Shown here: one piece after another, positions 8,629-21,625 of the stretch | How positions within the stretch are numbered: the first letter of the stretch is position 1 | Layout: the number at the start of each line of letters is the position of its first letter | Source of the DNA: Nitrospirota bacterium | GTDB taxonomy: Bacteria > Nitrospirota > Nitrospiria > Nitrospirales > UBA8639 | Assembly: GCA_029864405.1 (NCBI GenBank) | Contig: JAOTTP010000020.1 | Location: 1-43,310 of the forward strand | DNA length: 43,310 nucleotides | Direction of reading: 5' to 3' | Translations under genes and position numbers: made by a program | The notes under the pieces: generated by a model | Told to the model about the DNA's origin: nothing | What the model saw: the letters and a program-made list of their open reading frames with translations, nothing else | The model's database searches: none

Positions 8629-9585
8629 ATGCCATCTCCATTTTCACACCCTACAGACTCTTCGGTTATACACATCGGGCAAGTTGCTCTTCGCCTGGCT
8701 CGTCCCCTTACCCTTCAACAAGCCTGGATGGGTGATCAAGACATTTTACGGCAGCTTCTCGCCTGTTGGTTTATCGTTGATGAAAAAGATGTGCCCTTGT
8801 CACCGAGAATTGTCGGACAACCCGGTGTGGGGAAGACCACCCTCGCCATGGCGGCTACACAGGAACGGAAGCAGGAACTCTTCATTTATCAATGCACCGC
8901 CGATACCCGACCCGAAGATCTCCTCGTCTCCCCGGTCATTTCTGAAGGAGGCACGATTACCTATCAAGCCTCGCCCTTAGTCACGGCCATGCTGACCGGC
9001 AATGTGTGTCTTCTTGATGAAGGCAACAGGATGAATGAAAAGAGTTGGGCCTCGCTCGCCTCATTGCTTGATCATCGTCGCTCGGTCGATTCGGTGGTGG
9101 CGGGGGTCCAGATTCACGCGCATGAGAATTTCCGGTGTTGTGTCACCATGAATGAAGATGCATCGACCTATGAGGTGCCGGATTATATTTTGTCCCGCCT
9201 GCAACCCACGCTGAAAGTGGAATTTCCTAACAAGGAACATGAATTAGCCATTTTGCGCTATCACCTCCCATTTGCGTCTGCGGAGTTGCTCACGCTCACG
9301 GTCAATTTCCTTCAAAAAGCGCATCAACTGGATCTCCCGTTCTCCATCCGTGACGGAATGCATATGGTGCAATACGCCATGAAACGGATGGCCCAAGATC
9401 CTAACCATCCCGTGGCCCGTGATCCGGCTTGGCGGGAAGCCCTGGTCAATGTTTTGGGAGAAGAAGCGCGGGATCTGGATGTGTTAGCCAAACGCCGATC
9501 ACAAACGTTGCACGGGCAAGCCCTCCCGAAAGGATTAGGGGATTTCTTTTTCGAAGAGGACCATCCCCTGCACCCTGATCAGTAG
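8629..9585 (+). CDS. MoxR-type AAA+ ATPase (AAA_5 family)
   Basis: The 318-residue protein is a single AAA+ module. Walker A is GQPGVGKTT (63-71, Lys69) and Walker B is [10 protein letters not shown] with Asp130-Glu131. [19 protein letters not shown] holds the sensor 1 and arginine-finger region in the pattern of MoxR/AAA_5 proteins, which insert loops into the AAA core. A helical lid follows, with [16 protein letters not shown]. Such ATPases remodel or mature protein complexes, usually with a partner carrying a VWA metal-binding domain. Here no VWA gene follows; the next gene is a large uncharacterised protein on the same strand 92 bases away. There is no signal peptide or membrane segment, so it is cytoplasmic. 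It has its own promoter. The substrate is unknown. Confidence 0.88.
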   Translation: MPSPFSHPTDSSVIHIGQVALRLARPLTLQQAWMGDQDILRQLLACWFIVDEKDVPLSPRIVGQPGVGKTTLAMAATQERKQELFIYQCTADTRPEDLLVSPVISEGGTITYQASPLVTAMLTGNVCLLDEGNRMNEKSWASLASLLDHRRSVDSVVAGVQIHAHENFRCCVTMNEDASTYEVPDYILSRLQPTLKVEFPNKEHELAILRYHLPFASAELLTLTVNFLQKAHQLDLPFSIRDGMHMVQYAMKRMAQDPNHPVARDPAWREALVNVLGEEARDLDVLAKRRSQTLHGQALPKGLGDFFFEEDHPLHPDQ

Positions 9586-9677
9586 GCTTCCAGCCTTGCA
9601 ACCATAGTCGACCATAATGAACGCCCCATCCTCCAATTCTTGAGTGGGGGCTCAACCGTTTCCCTCCACGACGCACC

Positions 9678-13665
<3,988 letters not shown>

Positions 13666-13824
13666 GCCATCGTTCCCTTTCGACTCACCCAAGGAGTTTT
13701 CATCTCACTAGGAAATGGAATGTGTTGCCTATAAAGAAACAGATCAATCTCTTTGCGGGAATGAGAAGGGGGAGACGACAGAATATTTGGCAGAGCGACA
13801 AACGAGAGAACCGATTGGCTGTTG

Positions 13825-15099
13825 TTACGATTCTGAAGACACGGTAGACGGTTCGGTGGGAGGCGTTTCCGGAACAGGCTCTTCTTTAATGATCTGCACG
13901 CTTTTGATGGAGCGTTCATCGGCGTCATGTACCACGAGGAGGCAGCCGTCAGTTTCAACTTTTTCGCCAATGGCGGGAATATGTCCTAGCTCTTCCAGGA
14001 TGAGCCCACTAATGGTATTTTGCTCTTCTTCATCTAACTCGACTTTAAGAAATTCATTGATGCGTCGAACTTCAGTCCGACCATCCACTAAAATTTGATT
14101 TTTTCCCGTCCGGCGAATCCATTCTTCGCTGAGATCGCCTTCATCGAGAATTTCTCCTACCACTTCTTCAAGTAGATCTTCGACGGTAATTAAACCCATA
14201 ACTCCACCAAATTCATTGACCACAATCGCAATATGCCGTTTTTCTTGTTGGAATTGCCTCAATAGATCATCTGCCGTTTTGGTAGAGGGGATAAACAATG
14301 GAGGTTTCGCTAATGATTTGAGCGTAAGGTCCGTATGACTTTGAGCCAGTTCCATCAAGGCATGGTTGCGATAGAGAATGGCGGTAATATTATCGGGATT
14401 CCCTTCGTAGATGGGGATCCGTGAATATTTCGCTTTAAACAACTCTTTGCGTGCCTCCCCAAGTGTTTGATTGCCATCGAGGACGAACATATAAATCCTG
14501 GGAGTCATCGCATCTTCAGCCGTCACATCATTAAAATCAAACACGTTTTTAATCATTCTCACTTCATCCGTTTCCAAGACCCCCGCTTTTCCTCCGGCAT
14601 CGAGCATGATCTTGAGTTCTTCTTCCGTGATAAACGGAACGGTTAACCCCCGACCACCGGTCAGTTTTAAAATAAACGGTTCCAAGAAATAGAGAAAAGG
14701 AAAGAATGCCTGTTCAAACAGATAGATGGGATATGCCAGTAATTGCACGGCCGTTTCGGAATGTTTTGCACAGAGGGTTTTGGGGACAATTTCCCCGAAT
14801 AACAGGACCATAAACGTTAATAAACCTGTGGCCACAGCCACGGCCTCAGATCCAAAAAGGCGAATGGCAATCAGGGTTGCCAGGGAGGCCGCCATAATGT
14901 TGACCAAATTATTGCCGATCAGAATTGTCGAGAGAAGACGCTGTGGATTGGACCGTAATCTCAGCGCAAGTTTAGCCCCTTTATGACCTTCATCGGCCAG
15001 GGATTTTAACCGGCTCTCCGTTATTGAAAAAAAAGCAATCTCGGCGCCGGAGAAAAAAGCGGAAAGTCCTAGACAAATAAGGACGGCGATAAAATCCAT
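13825..15099 (-). CDS. CNNM/CorC-HlyC family membrane protein (DUF21-CBS-CorC_HlyC)
   Basis: The 424-residue protein has the standard three-part layout: an N-terminal DUF21/CNNM membrane domain with about four hydrophobic segments (FIAVLICLGLSAFFSGAEIA, then IMAASLATLIAIRLFG and VATGLLTFMVLLFGEIVPKT), a CBS pair in the middle (DAMTPRIYMFVLDG to VVNEFGGVMGLITVEDLLEE) and a C-terminal CorC_HlyC domain (ILVDGRTEVRRINEFLKVEL, TISGLILEELGHIP). Proteins of this family are linked to Mg2+/Co2+ export or resistance and were first annotated as haemolysins; the transport role here is inferred from family. The tail after IIKEEPVPE is Pro/Thr/Ser-rich. It runs towards ligA and ends 160 bases from it. No strong ribosome site precedes the ATG. 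Confidence 0.92.
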   Translation of the reverse strand: MDFIAVLICLGLSAFFSGAEIAFFSITESRLKSLADEGHKGAKLALRLRSNPQRLLSTILIGNNLVNIMAASLATLIAIRLFGSEAVAVATGLLTFMVLLFGEIVPKTLCAKHSETAVQLLAYPIYLFEQAFFPFLYFLEPFILKLTGGRGLTVPFITEEELKIMLDAGGKAGVLETDEVRMIKNVFDFNDVTAEDAMTPRIYMFVLDGNQTLGEARKELFKAKYSRIPIYEGNPDNITAILYRNHALMELAQSHTDLTLKSLAKPPLFIPSTKTADDLLRQFQQEKRHIAIVVNEFGGVMGLITVEDLLEEVVGEILDEGDLSEEWIRRTGKNQILVDGRTEVRRINEFLKVELDEEEQNTISGLILEELGHIPAIGEKVETDGCLLVVHDADERSIKSVQIIKEEPVPETPPTEPSTVSSES

Positions 15100-15231
15100 A
15101 GAGGGATTAACGAGCTCCGACAGGGCAAAGAAATGACGTTACAGCGCAAGAAGCTGCAAAGTCTTGAGAGCTGGCTTTGTGGGAAGTTGATATCAGAAGA
15201 ATTTGAGAGGGATTCATAATAAGGCCAAAAG

Positions 15232-15248
15232 TCTCATTGTTTGTGAGA
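15232..15248 (-). terminator. weak candidate terminator after rlpA
   Basis: TCTCA and TGAGA form a five-pair stem with a seven-base loop; on the minus strand it is followed by CTTTTGG. The stem is short. It lies in a 254-base gap (15100-15353) between rlpA and the CorC gene in which nothing else is recognisable. Confidence 0.25.
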
Positions 15249-15353
15249 TGTTTTGAACCCTCAACATTTGATGATTGGTTCATAAACTACCATAGGGCAT
15301 TGGTTTAAGGCAATTAGACAGGATGAATTTTAGGATTAGCTCTTTTATCTCAG

Positions 15354-16031
15354 TCAGTTACCCTGTATCAGAAGCGGGTCGAGATCGAATTGTTTTTCTA
15401 ATTCTGTCGCCACGGTTTTTGCTTTTGCTTGAGAGGTGAATGTCCCAACCTGAACACGGTGCCATTGTCCAGATGGAAGGTCCACGGTCTTCAATCGTAT
15501 ATTGGGATAGCGGTTAGCCAGTTGCTCCTGCAAGGAGACCGCTTGACTCAAAGTCGTAAAGGAGCCCACCTGCACCCAATAACCATCAGACCTTCCATTC
15601 GACAGGTGGTCGGAATACCCTGGGTTTGGGGAATCGAGGATCGTCAGGACGACGTTCTCCGTTCCTTTTCCAATCATGGCCAGCTCTCGGGCAGCCCCAT
15701 AGGACAAATCGATAATCCGACCTCGAATAAAAGGACCACGATCATTGATTCGGACAGTCACGGATTTTCCGGCATCTACACTTTGAACAAGGACCCACGT
15801 TCCAAATGGCAGCGTGCGATGTGCGGCAGTCAGAGCCCACATGTCGTAGGGTTCGCCGTTGGCGGTCGGATTGCCATGAAAACTTGGGCCATACCAGGAG
15901 GCCACTCCCTGTTGAAGAGTCTCCGAGGTCATCGGTCCAGTTTGGTAATGGCCACCCGCGCATCCGGCCATGATCAAGAAAGCCAGGATGAAGCACATCT
16001 TTCCGATTGGCATACAGCTGATTTGCATCAT
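15354..16031 (-). CDS. rlpA: RlpA-type septal ring lytic transglycosylase lipoprotein with SPOR domain
   Basis: RlpA proteins cleave naked glycan strands at the division site. With the start at ATG 16031 the product has 225 residues. The signal peptide KMCFILAFLIMAGC ends in a lipobox with Cys24. The double-psi beta-barrel follows: GVASWYGPSFHGNPTANGEPYD and VRINDRGPF, with the conserved Asp of the family. The C-terminal 75 residues are a SPOR domain (GYWVQVGSFTTLSQAVSLQEQ, WHRVQVGTFTSQAKAK) that binds glycans stripped of peptides. The open frame continues upstream to 16244 over the end of the neighbouring gene, but those residues have no signal-peptide character. The ATG lies next to the palindrome ATACGTAT. 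It follows the 411-residue hypothetical gene on the same strand. Confidence 0.9.
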   Translation of the reverse strand: MMQISCMPIGKMCFILAFLIMAGCAGGHYQTGPMTSETLQQGVASWYGPSFHGNPTANGEPYDMWALTAAHRTLPFGTWVLVQSVDAGKSVTVRINDRGPFIRGRIIDLSYGAARELAMIGKGTENVVLTILDSPNPGYSDHLSNGRSDGYWVQVGSFTTLSQAVSLQEQLANRYPNIRLKTVDLPSGQWHRVQVGTFTSQAKAKTVATELEKQFDLDPLLIQGN

Positions 16032-16134
16032 ACGTATCTGCCACTTGAGGGTGGAGAGAAGCTTTTTTTTCGAGTTGGATGAGCTAGGGGAAACAGCATG
16101 AGACCCATGGTTCCACCAAGATCGCGAACGACCT

Positions 16135-17370
16135 TTAGGGAGCTTGGTCCATCGTTCGGCGGTCGACAAAGCGGTAGCTCTGTCGATTGAACACGGGATA
16201 TACTGAAAAGATGGGTGTCCCAAACGGTATAACTGCACTCTCAATGCCGCGGCTTAATTGAAGATGGAGATTAATGAAATTAAAACTCAAGCCTTCTTGC
16301 CAGGGTTGAGATAAATTGTGCACGTATGATTCAACCTTATCGGAAGCGTAAGTTCTGGTCATGAGACCCGCTCCCCCTTGCAACCCATAATCAGGCAGAT
16401 CCGGCGCCCCTTGAATGAGGAGCGAGACCATGGAGGCATCAAACCACACTTTGATATTACAACTGACCTGAATGAACGGTCCTAAGCTGCCGGTATGTTC
16501 TAGTACGGCCATAGGATAGACCAATTCTGGTGGGAGGGAAGGATCGGTTTGGGAGGCTTGAATGGTAAACTCAGGGTCCTTGATACCCGATACAGAGACA
16601 AAGACAAGATTCGGATCACGAAGGTCCACATCCAGCACTTGGCCGTCATGGTAACTGCACAATTTTCCCATCTCATAGCGCAAGGGAAATGAATAGCCCA
16701 TTTTTCCATAAAAAATTCGGATCCCGGCTTCCAGCGGGTCTTCGGGGCTTCGACTGATTTTCAAGTCAAATGGTAACACGACATGAAAGGCATTAGTCCG
16801 GGCATTGATAAATGGAGCGCAGGCACCGGGAAATTCTTTATGGATCGCAAGATTGTCTGGTTCAAACTTTTTCGCCGCCCCGCCAAAATGCTGGGCAGTT
16901 TTTGCCTCTTTGGTTAATCGGTATTTTTCTTGGTAGTACGCGGAAGCACGCTTTTGAGCAGTTTCAAGAAAATATTCAGGGACGTCGGTTTCGACAATTA
17001 AACTTTGTCGATCGGGAGCTTGTGCCCGTGAAACCTTCATCGCCTCATTGTAGCGTTGAAGATCACTCTGAGTTTTTTTGATCAAATGCTCCAGGTCTCG
17101 GCCTAATTCAGGGTCGTTATAGCGTGTTTGCGGTAAAAGTTGGTAGGCTTTTTGCAATAATTCTAGTTTCATGGTGTAACGTTTGGGTTCGGCAGAAAAA
17201 ACCGTTGCTATGGCCATCAACAAATTAAACTGTTCCTCAGGAAGAAGGGCTAATTGGGTTAGGTCGTTCTCCTTCACAAACGCTAAAGCTAATGGTCCAA
17301 AGGCTTCTTCCTGCCGAAGATGCAGGGTAAGGAGATAGTTGAGATAGGCGCGAGCGTCTTCTTGAGTCAT
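16135..17370 (-). CDS. hypothetical protein, 411 residues
   Basis: I do not recognise this family. ATG 17370 is chosen because AAGGA lies six bases before it; an in-frame start at 17397 would add nine residues. The N-terminal 130 residues are helical and look like alpha-solenoid or TPR-like repeats (LNYLLTLHLRQEEAFGPLAL, LLPEEQFNLLMAIATVFSAE, KLELLQKAYQLLPQTRYND). A charged segment follows (to about 185), and the C-terminal half (from FINARTNAFHVVLPFDLKIS) is rich in beta strands with many aromatic and Gly residues, ending TPIFSVYPVFNRQSYRF. There is no signal peptide, membrane segment or cysteine cluster. It lies upstream of rlpA on the same strand with about 100 bases between the stop and the rlpA start, so the two could be co-transcribed. 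Function is unknown. Confidence 0.75.
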   Translation of the reverse strand: MTQEDARAYLNYLLTLHLRQEEAFGPLALAFVKENDLTQLALLPEEQFNLLMAIATVFSAEPKRYTMKLELLQKAYQLLPQTRYNDPELGRDLEHLIKKTQSDLQRYNEAMKVSRAQAPDRQSLIVETDVPEYFLETAQKRASAYYQEKYRLTKEAKTAQHFGGAAKKFEPDNLAIHKEFPGACAPFINARTNAFHVVLPFDLKISRSPEDPLEAGIRIFYGKMGYSFPLRYEMGKLCSYHDGQVLDVDLRDPNLVFVSVSGIKDPEFTIQASQTDPSLPPELVYPMAVLEHTGSLGPFIQVSCNIKVWFDASMVSLLIQGAPDLPDYGLQGGAGLMTRTYASDKVESYVHNLSQPWQEGLSFNFINLHLQLSRGIESAVIPFGTPIFSVYPVFNRQSYRFVDRRTMDQAP

Positions 17371-17553
17371 AAGAGTCCTTATTTTACGGGAGGGCATTCT
17401 AAGGTAAGTTCACCATTGGAGCAAGTCAGGATGTTATTTCTTCCAATTTTTTGGGGAAACATTTTGTTTGATGGCAAAAAAATTAACGTGCTTGAGCTTG
17501 CGAAAATATGTAAAAATTGATGTCATAGAGTTCTTTGAAAGAAAGGATTCAAT

Positions 17554-17979
17554 ATGAAGCAGGCCTTTTTGCAAAAAACCAGAGATGTTAGGCTTCTGCT
17601 GGGCCTGGGATGTATGGTCGCCTGTCTGTCCCTGGGAACCGGAGTGTCACTCGTTTCGGCGGAAGGTACAGCGGGCAAGAACGTTCCAGGGCCAACCGCA
17701 GCTGGAGGAGACGAGTTTTCCACCGATAGTCTGAATAAGCAAATTACTGATTTAGAGACACAAATACAGAAACTTCGTGACCAAAGCCTTGAACTACAAG
17801 AAAAAACTCGAGCCAAACTCCAATCCCAACTCGACAATTTCAAAAAGCAGCAGGACACCCTCATTCCTCGTATTGAACAACTTCGGGACAATAGTGAAAC
17901 GGCTTGGCAGGACATTAAGGAAAATATTCAAAAGGCCATCGAAGATCTCAAGCTTTCCGTCGACTCCATGAAAAAGTAG
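17554..17979 (+). CDS. secreted coiled-coil protein, 141 residues
   Basis: A small exported protein of unknown role. The N terminus has a basic start and a hydrophobic core (LLLGLGCMVACLSLGTG) ending in VSA at residue 36, a good signal peptidase I site. After a Gly/Pro-rich linker (37-60), the rest is a continuous helix with heptads rich in Lys, Glu, Gln and Leu (KQITDLETQIQKLRDQSLEL, LQSQLDNFKKQQDTLIPRIE), fitting a periplasmic coiled coil. GAAAGGA seven bases before the ATG is a good ribosome site. It stands alone between two oppositely placed units, and CCCGG (17986) with CCGGG (18029) then TTTCTTTC might form a weak terminator. The two Cys residues lie in the signal peptide, so a lipobox is unlikely. 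Confidence 0.8.
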   Translation: MKQAFLQKTRDVRLLLGLGCMVACLSLGTGVSLVSAEGTAGKNVPGPTAAGGDEFSTDSLNKQITDLETQIQKLRDQSLELQEKTRAKLQSQLDNFKKQQDTLIPRIEQLRDNSETAWQDIKENIQKAIEDLKLSVDSMKK

Positions 17980-18145
17980 AGATGGCCCGGTCTCTCAGTT
18001 GGTCTCCATTGTAATAGTGCATTCCCCGCCGGGTTTCTTTCTCTCTTATATTCTTCCAGTACATCCGTGTCATCTTCTTCTTACGGAAGCCTCCGCGGCA
18101 TCCAAAACTTGCATCGACAGGAACGTCTTTTTACACTGAGCCGCT

Positions 18146-20572
18146 ATGATATTCTCTTCCATGGTCCAACACACAGAACAGGTCTTGGAATGGCCTGTCT
18201 TGATCGATTGTCTTGCCAATGAAGCCGCCTCCACGATGGGGGCAGCTTGCTGTCGCGCGCTCGTCTTTGCATCTGACCTTCAGGCTGCACGCATTCAGCA
18301 ACAAGAAACCACAGAAATGGTTCACATTCTCGAAGGCACTCATCCTCTACCACCCCTAGTGTTTCCCGATATCCGGAATAGCCTGGCGCGGGCTCAAAAA
18401 GAAGGAGTCCTGGACGGACCGGACTTGCGAGATATTGCGTTGGTCTTAGGCCTGGGTCAAACGATCAGAAAACTCTTGCAGATTCATGGCTCCCTGTCCC
18501 CGATGATCGGAACCCGATCCCAATCCCTTCAAGATCTGATGTGGATCAAGCAAGCGATTCATTCGTGCATCGATCAAAACGGTCATCTACGAGCATCCGC
18601 GAGTCCTGAGCTCTATCAATTGACACAAAAAAGTCAGGATCTTCGTCAAACGATGCGACGACGGTTGGAATCGATGTTGGCTTCTCAGCAATATGAGGAT
18701 CTTCTTCAAGGACAGTATTTTGCTGAACGTGAGAATCGCTACGTGATTCCGATAAAAGCCGAGCGGCAACATGCGATCGATGGCATTGTTCATGACATTT
18801 CCGGTAGTGGAGCCACGGTGTTTGTTGAGCCTCGCCATCTGATCGAATTGAATAATTCCATTAAATTTGCCGATTTGCAGGTGGCTCAGGAGGAACGGCA
18901 TATCCTGCAAGATTTGTCCAGCCGTGTGGCAGAACATGTTCCGGCCATCCAGGAAAATCTGTTGTGCTTGGCCGATCTTGATTGCCTCATGGCCAAAGCA
19001 CGATTGAGCATGAGAACTCAGGGCTCTCCCATTCATCTCAACCACGAACATTGCATTGATCTGCAACAGGCCAGACATCCACTCCTGGCGTTGACCAAGG
19101 AACAGGTCGTACCCAACTCCATTCGGATAGAGGGCGCCACCCAGGTTCTCATCATTTCTGGACCGAATGCGGGTGGGAAAACGGTGTCGTTAAAACTGGT
19201 GGGATTATTTGCGATGATGGTGAAAGTCGGACTTCACCCAACCTGTGGTCCAGACTCCAAAATGGCACTTTTTGAGCAGGTGTATGCCGATATCGGGGAT
19301 ACGCAAGATCTCAGCAAAGACGTATCAAGTTTTTCCGGCCATATTCTCAACATGATCGCGTTATTAAAAGATGTCCGGTCATCACAGGGACGAGCGAGCC
19401 GGGATGTTCTTGTGCTCCTGGATGAAGTGGGCAGCTCAACGGACCCTATTGAGGGCGCGGCATTAGCCGAAGCGCTCTTAACCCATCTTTGCGAATTAGG
19501 ATGCACGATCGTCGCGACTACTCATTATCCAACCTTGAAAACCCTTGCCTTTCGAAATCTTCATGTTCGGAATGCCAGTCAGGAATTCGATATTGATACC
19601 CTCTCTCCAACATACCGGCTCATAGACGGAATTCCCGGTGGGTCTTCGGCCTTGGATATTGCGGGACGATTAGGGTTGGATTCTTCAATCATTCAGTCTG
19701 CCCAATCGTTGATTCAACGGCAAGACCACGATCTTGAGGCCATCTTCCGAGCTCTGCAGAACACACACACTCGATTAGAGCGTGAGCGTGAACAGGTTCA
19801 ACATCAACGTCAGGAGGCACAACGCCTGCTTGATGAGGCGAAAGTGACTCGCGAGCAATTGCAGACGCAAGAACGGGAAGACCGGCAACGATATCGAAAA
19901 CAATGGCAACAAGAATTTTCCAAAGCGCAACGGCACCTTAATCAAATCGTCAACAACTTAAAAAAGGACAAAACGCTTTCGAAGGTTCAGTCTATCCAAC
20001 AAACCATAAGGACGATTAATCAAGAAATGCTCTCTCACCTCCCCAATAATTTCTTGATGTCATCTGAGCCACTGCATGAAGGGGACCTTGTGGAAATTGA
20101 TGCGTTGGGGACGATAGGGGTCTTGCAGGAAAGTCTTGAGGGAAAAAAACAGGTATCCATTCGTGTGGGTAGCCGGACAATTAAAACAGCCCCTTCTGCC
20201 ATACGTCGAGCAACGCCTTCTTCCTCAAATACATCCTTGTCGGCTCAAGAACGATTAAGTGGAAAACGGTCTCTTTCCACAATTCACACTGAGCCGAGTG
20301 CCACAGCCTCCAACCAGGCAACTGGGCATTATCAACATGAACTGGTTATTCGTGGGTTTCGTCTGGACGATGCGATGGAGATGACAATTGCGGCACTGGA
20401 CCATGCCTTGGTCTCCCAGGCCAAATATCTTAAAGTCATCCATGGCCAGGGTTCGGGCGCACTTAAAACAGGAATTCGAACCCTTTGCCAATCCTCTCCC
20501 TATATCCAAAGCTTTCGAGCGGGTGATCCAGCCGAGGGAGGAGACGGCGTGACCGTAATCGAATTACGATAA
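18146..20572 (+). CDS. mutS2: MutS2 family DNA/ribosome-associated ATPase with Smr domain
   Basis: MutS2 is a MutS homologue without the mismatch-binding domain; it suppresses recombination and in some bacteria resolves collided ribosomes. The 808-residue protein has the clamp/lever part (ISGSGATVFVEPRHLIELNN), the ATPase (Walker A GPNAGGKT 339-346; Walker B VLLDEVGSSTDPIEGAAL), a long coiled coil (about 525-620, very rich in Gln, Arg and Glu) and a C-terminal Smr domain (LVIRGFRLDDAMEMT, IHGQGSGALKTG). In the Smr domain the common LDLRG is here LVIRG, a mild departure. The KOW-like strand GDLVEIDALGTIGVLQE precedes it. Size is typical. The stop codon overlaps the queG end by nine bases in tail-to-tail layout. 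Either ATG 18146 or 18161 could be the start. Confidence 0.95.
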   Translation: MIFSSMVQHTEQVLEWPVLIDCLANEAASTMGAACCRALVFASDLQAARIQQQETTEMVHILEGTHPLPPLVFPDIRNSLARAQKEGVLDGPDLRDIALVLGLGQTIRKLLQIHGSLSPMIGTRSQSLQDLMWIKQAIHSCIDQNGHLRASASPELYQLTQKSQDLRQTMRRRLESMLASQQYEDLLQGQYFAERENRYVIPIKAERQHAIDGIVHDISGSGATVFVEPRHLIELNNSIKFADLQVAQEERHILQDLSSRVAEHVPAIQENLLCLADLDCLMAKARLSMRTQGSPIHLNHEHCIDLQQARHPLLALTKEQVVPNSIRIEGATQVLIISGPNAGGKTVSLKLVGLFAMMVKVGLHPTCGPDSKMALFEQVYADIGDTQDLSKDVSSFSGHILNMIALLKDVRSSQGRASRDVLVLLDEVGSSTDPIEGAALAEALLTHLCELGCTIVATTHYPTLKTLAFRNLHVRNASQEFDIDTLSPTYRLIDGIPGGSSALDIAGRLGLDSSIIQSAQSLIQRQDHDLEAIFRALQNTHTRLEREREQVQHQRQEAQRLLDEAKVTREQLQTQEREDRQRYRKQWQQEFSKAQRHLNQIVNNLKKDKTLSKVQSIQQTIRTINQEMLSHLPNNFLMSSEPLHEGDLVEIDALGTIGVLQESLEGKKQVSIRVGSRTIKTAPSAIRRATPSSSNTSLSAQERLSGKRSLSTIHTEPSATASNQATGHYQHELVIRGFRLDDAMEMTIAALDHALVSQAKYLKVIHGQGSGALKTGIRTLCQSSPYIQSFRAGDPAEGGDGVTVIELR

Positions 20573-21592
20573 AGGAACCCGTGGAGCGCGATTATCGAGT
20601 CCAATCTGTACATTTCGGATAAATCCCTCATGCTTAGGGCGGCGCAAGGGGCTTCCTTTCGTCAGCGATTGAAATTCATCTTTTGTCAGATTCGCCAAGG
20701 CGGGTAATTGAGGATGCAAGGTCCAGGGCAATGGTTGAAATCCTGGCTCAAAAGTAGGTTTGGCATTGATGTTAAAAGGACAAATATCCAAACAATCGTC
20801 ACAGCCAAAAATTCTATTCCCTATTTTTTTTCTTAGCTCAGCTGGTAAATCATTTACACCACCACGGTATTCAATCGTCAAATACGAGATGCATCGCTCC
20901 GCATCAAGGAGATAAGGTTCCACGATGGCTCCGGTAGGGCAAGCCTGAATACAGAGCGAGCAGGTTCCACATAAATCCAGGGCGGGTTCGTCACAATCCA
21001 ATGGCACGGTCGTCAAAATTTCTCCCAGCAACAGCCAAGACCCAAAATCCGTGGAAACGATATTGGTGTGCTTGCCGATCCAGCCAATGCCAGCCTCTTG
21101 GGCCCACGGTTTTTCCATGATGGGCCCCGTATCCACATAACTCTTCGTCTGAGCATCAGGGACGAGGGAATGAAGGAAATTTTCTAACTGTCTCAGCCGG
21201 TCCTTCATGAACCCGTGATAGTCCTTCCCCCAGGCATATCGGGCAATTCGTCCAGCAGCCTTTGACTCATCCGGAGTATGATCGGTGTAATAATTCATCC
21301 CCACGACAACCAGCGATTGGCATCCTGGGAGAACTTCAGCCGGGTCAGCGCGGCGTTTCGGATCCTTGGCCATCCATTCCATCGTTCCATGAAAGCGCAA
21401 GTCCAGCCATTTTTTTAGGCGTCCCCATAACCGCCAAGTAATCGATTCGTCTGCATTGGGAATCGTACTTTGAGCCGGAGGGAAGCGTATGGTGGGAAGA
21501 GGCGTTGGCAGACGGGCAATCCCCACCGCATCAAAACCCAAGCGCCTGGCCTCTTCTTTGATCTGATTGGCGAGGATCGACCGAGGAGACAT
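20564..21592 (-). CDS. queG: epoxyqueuosine reductase
   Basis: QueG makes the last step of queuosine synthesis, reducing epoxyqueuosine in tRNA with a cobalamin cofactor and two [4Fe-4S] clusters. The 342-residue protein shows both clusters (CGTCSLCIQACPTGAI with a further Cys at AERCISYL, and CDDCLDICPFN), the active-site Asp in DTGPIMEKPWAQEAGIGWIG, and the C-terminal GSPLRRPKHEGFIRNVQIGL. The end is that of the core enzyme, without a HEAT extension. An insertion of about 25 residues (PLPTIRFPPAQSTIPNADES and following) lies between the N-terminal domain start and HGTMEWMAKDPKRRADP, longer than in most relatives. GAGGAGG ten bases before the ATG supports the start. It follows a cysteine-rich secreted protein gene by 33 bases. 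Confidence 0.95.
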   Translation of the reverse strand: MSPRSILANQIKEEARRLGFDAVGIARLPTPLPTIRFPPAQSTIPNADESITWRLWGRLKKWLDLRFHGTMEWMAKDPKRRADPAEVLPGCQSLVVVGMNYYTDHTPDESKAAGRIARYAWGKDYHGFMKDRLRQLENFLHSLVPDAQTKSYVDTGPIMEKPWAQEAGIGWIGKHTNIVSTDFGSWLLLGEILTTVPLDCDEPALDLCGTCSLCIQACPTGAIVEPYLLDAERCISYLTIEYRGGVNDLPAELRKKIGNRIFGCDDCLDICPFNINAKPTFEPGFQPLPWTLHPQLPALANLTKDEFQSLTKGSPLRRPKHEGFIRNVQIGLDNRAPRVPLS

Positions 21593-21625
21593 GAGTGCTA
21601 CTCCTCCTCAGGATAAAAACGAGAT

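Noticed and set aside
13666-13824. Terminator between ligA and the CorC gene
   Set aside because: No stem with adjacent T run could be found in the convergent gap.
18587-19078. 163-codon minus-strand frame inside mutS2
   Set aside because: Antisense shadow of a full-length conserved gene.
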